Shown here: in pieces, positions 1-7,391 of the stretch
Layout: every line of letters starts with the position of its first letter
Numbering within the stretch: position 1 is the stretch's first letter
DNA from: a virus
Strand: one strand, 5' to 3'
DNA length: 30,569 bases
IMG/VR virus record: IMGVR_UViG_3300025949_001136
Coordinates: 1-30,569 of that record
Notes under the pieces: generated by a model
Told to the model about the DNA's origin: nothing
Databases searched by the model: none
Seen by the model: the letters and a program-made list of their open reading frames with translations, nothing else
Position numbers and translations under genes: made by a program

Positions 1-489
1 CTAAAGTAGGTCCGCCAGCGTCGTCACCTCACCAGCGCATGCCACCGCGGCGATCGCTTGCCGAACGCTGATATTGGCGAGGAAATTGGCATCCCATCGC
101 ATCATCGACATCGTTTCGCCTGGCTGGCCGTCGGGCACCGGAACCTGCGTGGTCTGCTCTCCCAGCACGGCGAGGACATGCTCTTTCGTGAGCGCGTCGG
201 CGCCATAGTCCTGGATGTCCTTCTGCACGCTGGCGGTGCGCACCTCGATCACGATCTCTTTGCCGGCCACGCATAGCTTGGTGCTTCCGTCGGCGTTGAT
301 GAGCCGCGCCGACGTGTAGAAAGCCAACCCGGCGTTGTTTTCCTGCCACGTCCGCTCGACGTAGACAGCCACGTATTCGCCGGTATCCAGCTGCACCGCG
401 ACTTCGCTGGGATAGAGGCCCGGCGCGCCGATGTCACTGTTGTCGGGGTCGCGTGGCTGCGGCTGTGGGGAAACCTTGGTGTAGCTCAT
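1..489 (-). CDS. Hypothetical tail-region protein (162 aa)
   Basis: Complete gene: the TAG stop is the first three bases of the window and the ATG at 489 is preceded by a good Shine-Dalgarno (GAGAGGA). I do not recognise a family. There is no signal peptide, membrane segment or cysteine motif; the protein looks soluble and mixed alpha/beta, with a Pro-rich N-terminus. It lies 9 bp downstream of the FN3/Hint tail protein and is probably co-transcribed with it, so a role in the tail tip or fibre (for example an accessory or fibre chaperone) is inferred from position only. Confidence 0.6.
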   Translation of the reverse strand: MSYTKVSPQPQPRDPDNSDIGAPGLYPSEVAVQLDTGEYVAVYVERTWQENNAGLAFYTSARLINADGSTKLCVAGKEIVIEVRTASVQKDIQDYGADALTKEHVLAVLGEQTTQVPVPDGQPGETMSMMRWDANFLANISVRQAIAAVACAGEVTTLADLL

Positions 490-498
490 GCGATCCTC

Positions 499-2853
499 TC
501 AGGTCGGTTTGAGGTTGTGGTGGCCGATGTAGCGGCCGCGCGTGCGGCCGGCCAGGAAGACGCTGTTCTCGCAGGTGATATGGATGATTTCGCGCTCGCC
601 GATGTCTTCGACCGCGATGACGCGCTCGTGACGGTGGTCGCCGAAATCGCTTACCGGGATCAGGTGCCCGACCAGTTCCGGCGCCAGCACCAGCGATTCG
701 TCGCTGCACAGGATCGGTGCACTGGTCGAGCAGTCCAGGGAAATGCCGCTCTCGGTGATGATCCGCACGCATGGCGCCAGCTTCCGCACGGCGTAGGTCA
801 CCCTGCCCGCGCGGCGCCGGAACGTCGCGGCGTCCACCACCAGCTCCAACAGATCGTCCACCGCGATCGCGCCGGCCTCGCCGTGGCCGGGCAGCCAGGA
901 GTCGACCGTGACGCAGGCCCCGCCACCCGAACCGCCGCTGCTGCCGCTGGTGGGAAACACCACCGTTGCTGTACCCAGCAGCAGGCGATTGTTGTTCGCC
1001 ATCGCGGTGATGTTGCTGGTGGTGGCCTGCAGGGTCTGGCTGCCGCCAATAAGGTTCGGATCGTCGTAGTACAGGTAGAACTTGACGGTAGCGCCAGCGG
1101 AGCCGGTGACACCGACGGCGGATGCGTTATACGAAATCGTGTCGTTGCCCGCCTGCAGGGTCGCCGCAGTAGCGGTGATGGTCGCCGCGGTAGGCGTGGC
1201 GTTGTAGCCGAACGACAGGCCGATCCAGCCGCTACCGTAGTTTCCGAACGAGACGGTGGGCAAGTTGCGTTGCGTGCTGAGCGTACCCTTCACCTCATTG
1301 GCAAGGCTGCGCAAACGAGACAGCCGGACGCCGTCGAACGCTGACTGCGAGCCGGCCGGACCGTTGTTCTGCAGGTAGAGGCGGAACGAAATCGCCCCCG
1401 CCGGCGCCGTCACCTGCTGCTGGTAGGTATTCCAACTCGCGGACGTGGTCGACGGACCACCCGATCCGACCACGCCGCCGTTCTTGTCGAAGAACACCAG
1501 CTGCGCGAACGTGGGACCGGTGTTGATCCAGTTCACCATGGCCGCCGAGATCAGGAACACGTCGCCCGGGCTGCAGGGATACACGCGGTTGCTGACCGCC
1601 GCACCGTACTGCTGCGCCGTGGTCACAGCGAGGCTCTGATTGCCGGCAAACGCTGCGCCGGCGGTGGCATAGGACAGGTTGGCGCTGCCTCCCGTCCACC
1701 CGGGCACAGGGTTCGAGGACGTGCTGGCCTCGAAGTCGGCGTTATCCACCAGCTCAGCGACGGACGACTGGATGCCGCGCGTATAGACCGAGCTGTCGGG
1801 AACTTCATCCAGGCTGCTGGGCTGAATGTTGATCGTGGCACCGCAGTAGGTGAAATACCCCGAGGTGTGCGACACCGCGGCCAGCTCGCACACGGCGTAG
1901 ACCGCGTTCGCCGGCGCCGTCGCCACGACCTTGGTCACGCATTGCGTGTAGGTGCCCGTGCCGGCCGAGCCGCAACGCGGATAGGCCGTGCTGCCGTCCG
2001 GCGCCGAGGTCGACAGCTCGGCGTTGTTGATGTCGCGCCAGGAAATGCGCGCGTAGGCCAGCGCGCCAGCATTCGGCGCGCCGATCGCCTTGACGCAGCA
2101 CGTAGCCACCACCTGCTGACCTGGCCGAACGTTGATGTGGTAGCTGTTGCGGAGGTTGTCGGTTGCCGTCGATCCCGCCAGCGCCGTGCTTCCGGCGTGC
2201 ACCACGTAGGTATTGAACATCGGATCCGGCTTGTTGCCGGCGCCCGTCTCCCAGTACCAGCCCGGCGTGTGGTCGGGAGTCCAGTTCGACAGGTCTTTCA
2301 GGAAGTACGGATTGCCGACGTTGATGCCGGTCTGCTGGCCAGTGACATCGGCGCCATCGGCGGAGGTCTTGCCGCGGCCGCTGACGATCGGCGAATAGGC
2401 GCCCGCCACGCCGGCGAAGTTGATGGCGCGCACCTTGTACCAGCGCGTCACGCCGTCGGTGATGCCGTCGGTGTAGCTCAGCGTGCGCGCGCGGTTCAAC
2501 AGCGCATAGGTGCCGCCGCTGGTGTCGCTGCGCCACACCTCGTACTCCACGCCAGCCGGCGGCGTGGTGGACGTGGTCCAGGTCAGCAGCACGCCGTCGG
2601 AAACCGACTGGGCGGCCAGCGTGGCCACCGCCGGCGGCGCCGACGAGTTCGGCACGCTGTACCCGCTCGGCACCCACACCGATTTCGCACCGCACGCCGA
2701 CACGGCGCGCACCTCGAAGTCGTAGTTCTTCGAGCGATCGAGGCCAGTCACGACCAGCTCGGCCGTCACCGATGCCGTGGCGACCTTGCTCCACTGCAGC
2801 GTGCCCGTCTCGCGCCAGCGGATTTCATATTGGACGGGGGCGGAAGCGGCCAT
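499..2853 (-). CDS. FN3-containing tail tip/fibre protein with C-terminal Hint domain (784 aa)
   Basis: A structural tail protein, probably at the tip where the receptor is contacted. The N-terminal ~170 residues resemble two fibronectin type III repeats (YEIRWR...WSKV...Y.FEVRAVS and YEVWRSD...YKVRAINFAG). The first one lacks its initial strands and starts almost directly at the YEIRWR strand. The middle (~170-620) is rich in Gly/Ser/Thr/Asn and looks beta-sandwich or fibre-like. After a Gly/Ser linker, residues 647-784 form a Hint-like domain: first residue Cys647, a VDSWLPG block, a CSTSAPI block, and a terminal GRYIGHHN followed by only four residues. The ATG overlaps the stop of the TipJ gene (TAATG), so the two are translationally coupled. 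The Hint call rests on motifs and on its similarity to the Hint region of the upstream gene. Confidence 0.75.
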   Translation of the reverse strand: MAASAPVQYEIRWRETGTLQWSKVATASVTAELVVTGLDRSKNYDFEVRAVSACGAKSVWVPSGYSVPNSSAPPAVATLAAQSVSDGVLLTWTTSTTPPAGVEYEVWRSDTSGGTYALLNRARTLSYTDGITDGVTRWYKVRAINFAGVAGAYSPIVSGRGKTSADGADVTGQQTGINVGNPYFLKDLSNWTPDHTPGWYWETGAGNKPDPMFNTYVVHAGSTALAGSTATDNLRNSYHINVRPGQQVVATCCVKAIGAPNAGALAYARISWRDINNAELSTSAPDGSTAYPRCGSAGTGTYTQCVTKVVATAPANAVYAVCELAAVSHTSGYFTYCGATINIQPSSLDEVPDSSVYTRGIQSSVAELVDNADFEASTSSNPVPGWTGGSANLSYATAGAAFAGNQSLAVTTAQQYGAAVSNRVYPCSPGDVFLISAAMVNWINTGPTFAQLVFFDKNGGVVGSGGPSTTSASWNTYQQQVTAPAGAISFRLYLQNNGPAGSQSAFDGVRLSRLRSLANEVKGTLSTQRNLPTVSFGNYGSGWIGLSFGYNATPTAATITATAATLQAGNDTISYNASAVGVTGSAGATVKFYLYYDDPNLIGGSQTLQATTSNITAMANNNRLLLGTATVVFPTSGSSGGSGGGACVTVDSWLPGHGEAGAIAVDDLLELVVDAATFRRRAGRVTYAVRKLAPCVRIITESGISLDCSTSAPILCSDESLVLAPELVGHLIPVSDFGDHRHERVIAVEDIGEREIIHITCENSVFLAGRTRGRYIGHHNLKPT
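502..915 (-). other. Hint (intein/hedgehog-like) domain of the FN3 tail protein
   Basis: Domain of 138 residues encoded at the 3' end of the FN3 gene. Block A starts with Cys (TGC at 915-913) and contains VDSWLPG and an AVDD turn. The block B region reads SGISLDCSTSAPI; where inteins have a T-x-x-H motif, Ala stands in place of His. The end reads VFLAG...GRYIGHHN, the position of the catalytic His-Asn pair in inteins. Residue +1 is Leu, not Cys/Ser/Thr, so standard splicing is not expected; N-terminal acyl shift and cleavage remain possible. Assignment is by eye. Confidence 0.65.
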
Positions 2854-5675
2854 TAATCGACCTCGGCAGAGCGCTTGTTGTGGTGGAGGATGTAGCGGCC
2901 TGGCTCAGCGCCAGCCCAGAAACAGCCATCGTTGACGGTGATGTGCTGCACGACCTGCATGCCGATGCCGCGCAGGCGCGCCACGGCCTCCCAGCGCACG
3001 CCATCGCCGTCCTTGACCGCCACGCTTCGGCCGGCCAAGTGCGGCGCCAGTACCACGCCGGAGGGCGTGGGGATCGGCGCGGAGGTCGAACAGCGCAGCA
3101 CCGCGCCCGAGACGGTGACGATCTCGACGCAGGGCTGCAGCTTCGGTTCGCTGTAGGTGACCCGGTCGGTGCGGTCGGCCAGCGTCACCTGGTCAGCCAT
3201 CTGCAGGTAATCGCCTACGGCCACCTCGCCGGCCCGGCGCATGTCGGGCAGCAGCGAATCGGTGACCACGCAGCCGCCGGCGCTGATCGGCACGCGGTAG
3301 ATGCCAGGCGCAGGCGCCCCGGAGACGCCCGGGCTGGCCTGGACCACGCCAGCGTCGTCCGCCGCGCTGTCGCCGGCCCGGATGGTCACCACCGGCGGGT
3401 CCGGCGGCGCGCACCAGGACACGCCCGTGATGTCGCTGACGAAGGGCGGCGGCGTGCCGGCATCGGCCGTCAGCACGTCCGGCGCGGCGTCGACGCACAC
3501 CAGCTGTGCCGACAGGTCGTTAGACGGCAGGACCGACTTCACGATCAGCTCGGCCACGGTGCGGTTGACCTCACCCAGCACGAACAAGTCGCCAGGCGCG
3601 CCCGCTGGCGTGCTGCTGAGGTTGAGCGAAATCCAGGCGCCGGCCCCGTTCGTCACGTTCGCCGTGGACTCGGTGCCGTTGGCGCCGCGGATCCGCACCT
3701 GGTAGCTCTTGCCCGACTCCAGGGTCACCGGGCCATCCAGCGTGATGGTGCTACCGCTCATCGCCTTCACCCGGCCCCAGGCCAAGCCCCAGGCGATGAT
3801 GTCGTGCGCGACGTGCACCAGGTCGCCACGCTCGCAGACCATGTGCTCGATGTCGGCGCTGAAGGTGTAGGTGGTCGGTCGCTTCCAGATCACGGCCAGG
3901 TGGTAGCGCCCGAGGCGCCAGGCGGCGTCCGGGTCCGTGACCATGCGCAGGTCCAGTTCCTCGAACCGCGTGGCGTTGGTGGCGTTGTAGCCGTCCCAGT
4001 AGACGACGCGGACGTCCTGTTGCCAGCTCGCCTCCGGGTTGGTGAATTTCACCCGCAGCGCGTGCGGCGGATTGCTGAACACGCGGGCATAGCTGAAGCC
4101 GTAGCTATTCACCGGCGTGAACATCTGCACCGGAACGGTCTGCGGCAAGTCGCGCACGCCGCTGTACCGGCCGTTGCGCAGGCCGAAGCTGGCCCGGCCG
4201 GCGGCCAGCACATCGCGGACCACGTCGCCGAACGCGCGGGAGCTGTCCATCACGAAGCCGATCTGCAGCCCCTTCGTGTCGCACTCGCTGGCCCAGTCGG
4301 CGATGCCGTCCAGATCCAACCGCGAGTCCGCCAGCCGACGCATGACGGCCGGGCACCGCGTCATCAGCCAGGCATAGATCCACGCCGGGTTGTTGGTGGC
4401 CACGGCGGGCAACCACGCCTGCGCACCCTTGTCCCAGCGCGGGATCTTCTGCGAGGCCAGCACGGACAGGTTCTGCACCACGCCTTGCAGCTGGTCGGTG
4501 GCCTTGATGCGAACGGCCAGTTTCAACGTGCCGGTGGTGCTTGGCAGCTGCGGGTTGATCGAGCGGATCACCGACCACGCGGCCGCACTCTGCGCGAACT
4601 GGATGCTGCCAAAAGCCGTCGTGCCGCGCGTCACCTTCACGTCGTATTGGCCGATAGGCACCGTCCAGCGGATGCCCGTGCGCAGCGTCTGCTTGGCCGA
4701 ACTGGAAATGTTGAAGGTCGAGCCGCCATTCGTCAGGCCGCCGGTGAGGCTCAGCCCCGTGGCGCCGTTGGCGTAGGACCAGGTGCCCGACCCAACCGGC
4801 CGATACTGCACGGTGAAGCTGGTCGAGCCGCTGACGGTGCGCCCCTTGTTGTCGACGCCGTAGAAGCCGCCACTGAACACCACGTCGAGCGATATTTCCG
4901 TAGTGCCGGTCTGCGTGGTGCGGGTGTCGTTGTCGCCGCTGTTGTTAAGCGCGGTGCCCACCGCGGCCTCGAAAATGTCCTGCGAGAACAGCGTGGGCGT
5001 GGTGCTGATCTGCCACTCCACGTCGTCATAGCTCTCGATCGGCGTCGAGCCGATTTGGATATCCGAGATATCCAGGTCACCGTAGCCTAGGTCCAGCAGC
5101 ATCCGCAGGTACTGGTCATTGCCGCTGATCTCGGTGTAGGGCAGCGCGGCGTGCGGCGGGAACATCCGGTAGGAGCCGACCACGCACGGAATGACGTTGT
5201 ACGGCGCGGCCTGATTGCTCGTGCCGGTGATCGTAGCGAGCTGGTTGAAAGGATCGCCACCGCCGCCGGAAACCTTTGGCGTTGGAGGCGGAATCAAAGC
5301 ATTGATAAGCAGCGAGCCGACTGCCATTACCAGGCCCGTCGCTATGGCGGACGACACGCCAAGCGTAGGCGCAATTGCCAAGCCGATACCCGGCGCAAAA
5401 ATGGTTAATGCGACAATCGCAGCAATGCGCAGAATCTTTCCACCATTCCCGCCCTGTGGAAAAACCACGACATGCACATATTGCCCAGCGCGCGGCTTCA
5501 CCTTCGCCCACATCGCGCGCGGCACCGGGTAGCCGCCGATCTGCACATCGCAGGCTTGGCTGGCGAACTCACCGAGCATTTCGGAAATCGACTGGCCTGC
5601 CTGAAACTGGGCAAAAACTCGCTCTTCGCCGTTCATCACGTTCGGCTGAGCAACAACGGTGCATTCGTTGGTCAT
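2853..5675 (-). CDS. TipJ-family host-specificity tail tip protein with C-terminal Hint domain (940 aa)
   Basis: Central tail tip (gpJ-like) protein that would form the tail hub and contact the host receptor. The N-terminal part has the family pattern: a small N-terminal domain, two hydrophobic helices (about residues 75-120, ILRIAAIVALTIFAPGIGLAIAPTL and the following segment), then the ITGTSNQAAPYNVIPCVVGSYRM and DLGYGDLDISDIQIG motifs. The middle has the FSADIEHMVCERGDLVHVAHD segment usual for this family. The last 139 residues are a Hint-like domain beginning at Cys802. I chose ATG 5675 because a start at 5714 would lie inside the upstream terminator; GGA lies 6 nt before this ATG. The 3' end couples to the FN3 gene by TAATG. 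Confidence 0.85.
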   Translation of the reverse strand: MTNECTVVAQPNVMNGEERVFAQFQAGQSISEMLGEFASQACDVQIGGYPVPRAMWAKVKPRAGQYVHVVVFPQGGNGGKILRIAAIVALTIFAPGIGLAIAPTLGVSSAIATGLVMAVGSLLINALIPPPTPKVSGGGGDPFNQLATITGTSNQAAPYNVIPCVVGSYRMFPPHAALPYTEISGNDQYLRMLLDLGYGDLDISDIQIGSTPIESYDDVEWQISTTPTLFSQDIFEAAVGTALNNSGDNDTRTTQTGTTEISLDVVFSGGFYGVDNKGRTVSGSTSFTVQYRPVGSGTWSYANGATGLSLTGGLTNGGSTFNISSSAKQTLRTGIRWTVPIGQYDVKVTRGTTAFGSIQFAQSAAAWSVIRSINPQLPSTTGTLKLAVRIKATDQLQGVVQNLSVLASQKIPRWDKGAQAWLPAVATNNPAWIYAWLMTRCPAVMRRLADSRLDLDGIADWASECDTKGLQIGFVMDSSRAFGDVVRDVLAAGRASFGLRNGRYSGVRDLPQTVPVQMFTPVNSYGFSYARVFSNPPHALRVKFTNPEASWQQDVRVVYWDGYNATNATRFEELDLRMVTDPDAAWRLGRYHLAVIWKRPTTYTFSADIEHMVCERGDLVHVAHDIIAWGLAWGRVKAMSGSTITLDGPVTLESGKSYQVRIRGANGTESTANVTNGAGAWISLNLSSTPAGAPGDLFVLGEVNRTVAELIVKSVLPSNDLSAQLVCVDAAPDVLTADAGTPPPFVSDITGVSWCAPPDPPVVTIRAGDSAADDAGVVQASPGVSGAPAPGIYRVPISAGGCVVTDSLLPDMRRAGEVAVGDYLQMADQVTLADRTDRVTYSEPKLQPCVEIVTVSGAVLRCSTSAPIPTPSGVVLAPHLAGRSVAVKDGDGVRWEAVARLRGIGMQVVQHITVNDGCFWAGAEPGRYILHHNKRSAEVD
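2856..3272 (-). other. Hint (intein/hedgehog-like) domain of the TipJ protein
   Basis: The last 139 residues of the TipJ protein. It starts with Cys (TGC at 3272-3270) in GGCVVTDSLLP and has the AVGD turn typical of Hint block A. It shares RVTY, PCVEIVT, the unusual CSTSAPI, VLAP, HIT and the terminal GRYILHHN with the Hint region of the downstream gene. Seven residues follow the Asn and the +1 residue is Lys. Both copies replace the block B His by Ala, so this is a shared feature of the pair rather than random decay of one copy. Confidence 0.65.
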
Positions 5676-5685
5676 GATGGTCCAT

Positions 5686-5711
5686 AAAAAAAGCCCGCAC
5701 GAGGCGGGCTT
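5686..5711 (-). terminator. Intrinsic terminator upstream of the TipJ gene
   Basis: On the minus strand an 8-bp stem AAGCCCGC/GCGGGCTT with a 5-nt loop is followed by a run of seven T. It lies after the lipoprotein gene and 11 bp before the TipJ start codon. The stem is identical to the one at 11431-11452. Confidence 0.85.
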
Positions 5712-5734
5712 CAAAAGAAAGTTGTTTTCGCCGG

Positions 5735-6139
5735 CTACATTCGGCAGGTAGGTGTTCCAGTCACAATCGACTGCTTTGCAGCTTCCATCTCTCGCTCATC
5801 CCAAATACCAGTGCCCCAAGCGGTCACGGTCACGGATGCGCCATCGCCGTCTTTGGCAATGTCAATGCGCTCTAGATCTTTCCCGGTTCCAGGCGCGGAA
5901 ATTCGCACAACGCCCTTTTCGGTATCCGTGAAGAGATCTCCGCCAACGTCGAACGACTCCCGGAGGATGTTCGTACTGGTTCGGCAATGACGTGCATATG
6001 CACCGGCGCGCCTATAGGCTTCCTGGTACGTGACTGGCGCCGAGAACTGTGCCTTGAGAGAACCCACGTCGCCATCCTTAATTCCGACGGAGCACCCCGC
6101 CAACAGGCAGACGCCAATTCCAAGCAATACGTGTCGCAT
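5735..6139 (-). CDS. Phage-encoded lipoprotein (134 aa)
   Basis: Predicted outer-membrane or periplasmic lipoprotein. It has a short basic N-terminus (MRH), a hydrophobic stretch and a clear lipobox, LLAGCS, with Cys16 as the lipidation site. The mature part has YQEAYRRAGAYARHC and further Cys near the C-terminus (TCRM). It may belong to the BPTD_2524-like phage lipoproteins, but that is from memory and weak. It sits between the NlpC/P60 hydrolase and the terminator before TipJ, in the position where some T5- and lambda-like phages place superinfection-exclusion lipoproteins. That role is an inference from location and lipidation only. Confidence 0.75.
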   Translation of the reverse strand: MRHVLLGIGVCLLAGCSVGIKDGDVGSLKAQFSAPVTYQEAYRRAGAYARHCRTSTNILRESFDVGGDLFTDTEKGVVRISAPGTGKDLERIDIAKDGDGASVTVTAWGTGIWDEREMEAAKQSIVTGTPTCRM

Positions 6140-6149
6140 CGTCGATCCT

Positions 6150-6560
6150 TCATTCCCCAGTTCGGCCGATACGATATACCCCTTCGATCCGGCGCGCCCA
6201 CTGCGGGGAATCCAGGCGCTCGATGCAGCTGGTGGCCCTGGGCGACCAATGCAGGAACCGATCTGCCGTAACCATAATCCCGCAGTGCCACGGGCGGCCG
6301 GCGATGCGCAGGATCAGCAAGTCGCCGGCCGCCGGCGCCGAGACCAGCTCCCAGCCGGAAGCCAGGCCCGCCGCCACCGCGCCAGCCACCGCCACCCGAT
6401 CCTCCGCCGAGGGGTAGGCGTCGCCGTAGTCGGGCAGCAGCACCCCGAACACCTCCGCCAGAACCAGCCGCACGCCGCCCCAGCAGTCCGCGCCAGCGCG
6501 CGTACGGCCCTTGTCGGCGTACGGCAGGCCGACATAGGGGCCGGCCCAGGCGGGGATCAC
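6150..6560 (-). CDS. NlpC/P60-family tail-tip peptidoglycan hydrolase (136 aa)
   Basis: Tail assembly or tip cysteine peptidase, like the hydrolase part of lambda gpK, expected to cleave peptide stems of peptidoglycan during DNA injection. Catalytic motifs are clear: Cys26 in RAGADCWGGV, His92 in RPWHCGIMV and a likely third residue, His104, in RFLHWSP. The start is GTG at 6560, which overlaps the stop of the DUF1833 gene (GTGA). The frame stays open further upstream, but that part is a shadow of the DUF1833 gene. Length fits the stand-alone phage version. Confidence 0.9.
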   Translation of the reverse strand: MIPAWAGPYVGLPYADKGRTRAGADCWGGVRLVLAEVFGVLLPDYGDAYPSAEDRVAVAGAVAAGLASGWELVSAPAAGDLLILRIAGRPWHCGIMVTADRFLHWSPRATSCIERLDSPQWARRIEGVYRIGRTGE

Positions 6561-7033
6561 AGGAACAGCCCGGGGCTGTTGGTGGGCAGGTACTGCTGGC
6601 CCGGGCAGGCCTGGGAGAAGACGTCCTCTTCGTAGGCCAGCGTGCCGGTGATCGTCTCGGTGGTGGCGGTGATATCGGATAGCGAGAAGGCGAACGGCCC
6701 GGCCTCGATGGTGTTCGGCTGGCTGGCCAGCACCACGTCCAGCGTGACCGACGGCATGCCGGTGAGGTCGCGGATCGCGGAGTTGATCGACAGGTCCGTA
6801 TTGTCGAAGGTAACGGTTACCTGCGGCACTTGGTCTTCGCGCTGATCCGGCAGATTCACCTGGAAGGCGAACGGCAGATAGCTGCCGTCCGTGCGGGTGA
6901 CCGTCTCGGTGTTGTGGGCAACGCGGATCGGCAAGGCGAAGGACGGGTGCTCGACCTTGAGGCACGGGATGAACACCTCCGCGGTCTGCGGCGCCAGCAT
7001 CGCCTGCAGCGCGCGTGTGGATACCTGGCGCAT
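6557..7033 (-). CDS. DUF1833 minor tail protein (158 aa)
   Basis: Minor tail protein of the DUF1833 family, functionally near lambda gpL (tail tip assembly). It has the family core: an FIPCLKVEHPSF-type first strand, ALPIRVAHNTE, YLPFAFQVNLPDQREDQVPQVTVTFDN, SVTLDVVLASQPNTIEAGPFAFSL, and an end close to PG..YLPTNSPGLF. Its ATG overlaps the stop of the preceding gene by one base (TAATG), and its stop overlaps the NlpC/P60 start. The order TMP, gpM-like, DUF1833, NlpC, TipJ is the usual one. Confidence 0.88.
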   Translation of the reverse strand: MRQVSTRALQAMLAPQTAEVFIPCLKVEHPSFALPIRVAHNTETVTRTDGSYLPFAFQVNLPDQREDQVPQVTVTFDNTDLSINSAIRDLTGMPSVTLDVVLASQPNTIEAGPFAFSLSDITATTETITGTLAYEEDVFSQACPGQQYLPTNSPGLFL

Positions 7034-7389
7034 TACGGTTCCTTCATCAGTTCGAGATCAACACGCCATAGCCTTTCGGCGCTGGCCACGTATTGCTCGC
7101 TCGGCGTCTTCAAGAACACGTACGTTGCCGCGGTGCCGTCCCGGAAGTCAGTCCAGTCGAACGGCAACGTGTAGCTGAGCGTGGTCTTGACGAACGCCTG
7201 CAGCGTCGCCAGCTGCGCCTGCGTCAACATCACCGAGCAGGTCAGCTTCTCCGGCAGCGCGGTGAAGCGCCGCCGGGTCTTCATGGCGCCTTCCATCTGC
7301 GTGGCCAGGATGGGGTCTACCAGCGGTGCGTAGTTGATGTTCGCCACCAGCGGCGTGGGAAGGCCCGCCGGCCAGGTCGGATTCGACAT
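7033..7389 (-). CDS. Minor tail protein, gpM-like by position (118 aa)
   Basis: Small soluble beta-rich protein between the tape measure and DUF1833 genes, the slot of lambda gpM. Visible features are a Pro-rich start (PTWPAGLPTP), TRRRFTALPEKLTCSVMLTQAQLATLQAF and LPFDWTDFRDG, a pattern common in short phage tail proteins of this slot. The assignment to tail tip assembly rests on order and this pattern. It starts 2 bp downstream of the tape measure stop and ends in a TAATG overlap. Confidence 0.75.
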   Translation of the reverse strand: MSNPTWPAGLPTPLVANINYAPLVDPILATQMEGAMKTRRRFTALPEKLTCSVMLTQAQLATLQAFVKTTLSYTLPFDWTDFRDGTAATYVFLKTPSEQYVASAERLWRVDLELMKEP

Positions 7390-7391
7390 GT

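Noticed and set aside
517-1344. 275-codon plus-strand frame opposite the FN3/Hint gene
   Set aside because: Composition-driven shadow; the opposing gene has FN3 and Hint motifs.
2772-5090. 772-codon plus-strand open frame opposite the TipJ gene
   Set aside because: Very Arg/His/Ala/Gly-rich shadow protein without domains or Shine-Dalgarno; the minus strand encodes a clear TipJ protein. Long antisense frames are expected at this GC content.
6561-6965. Upstream extension of the NlpC/P60 gene (135 codons)
   Set aside because: Out-of-frame reading of the DUF1833 gene; the GTGA overlap at 6560 gives a normal-length hydrolase.
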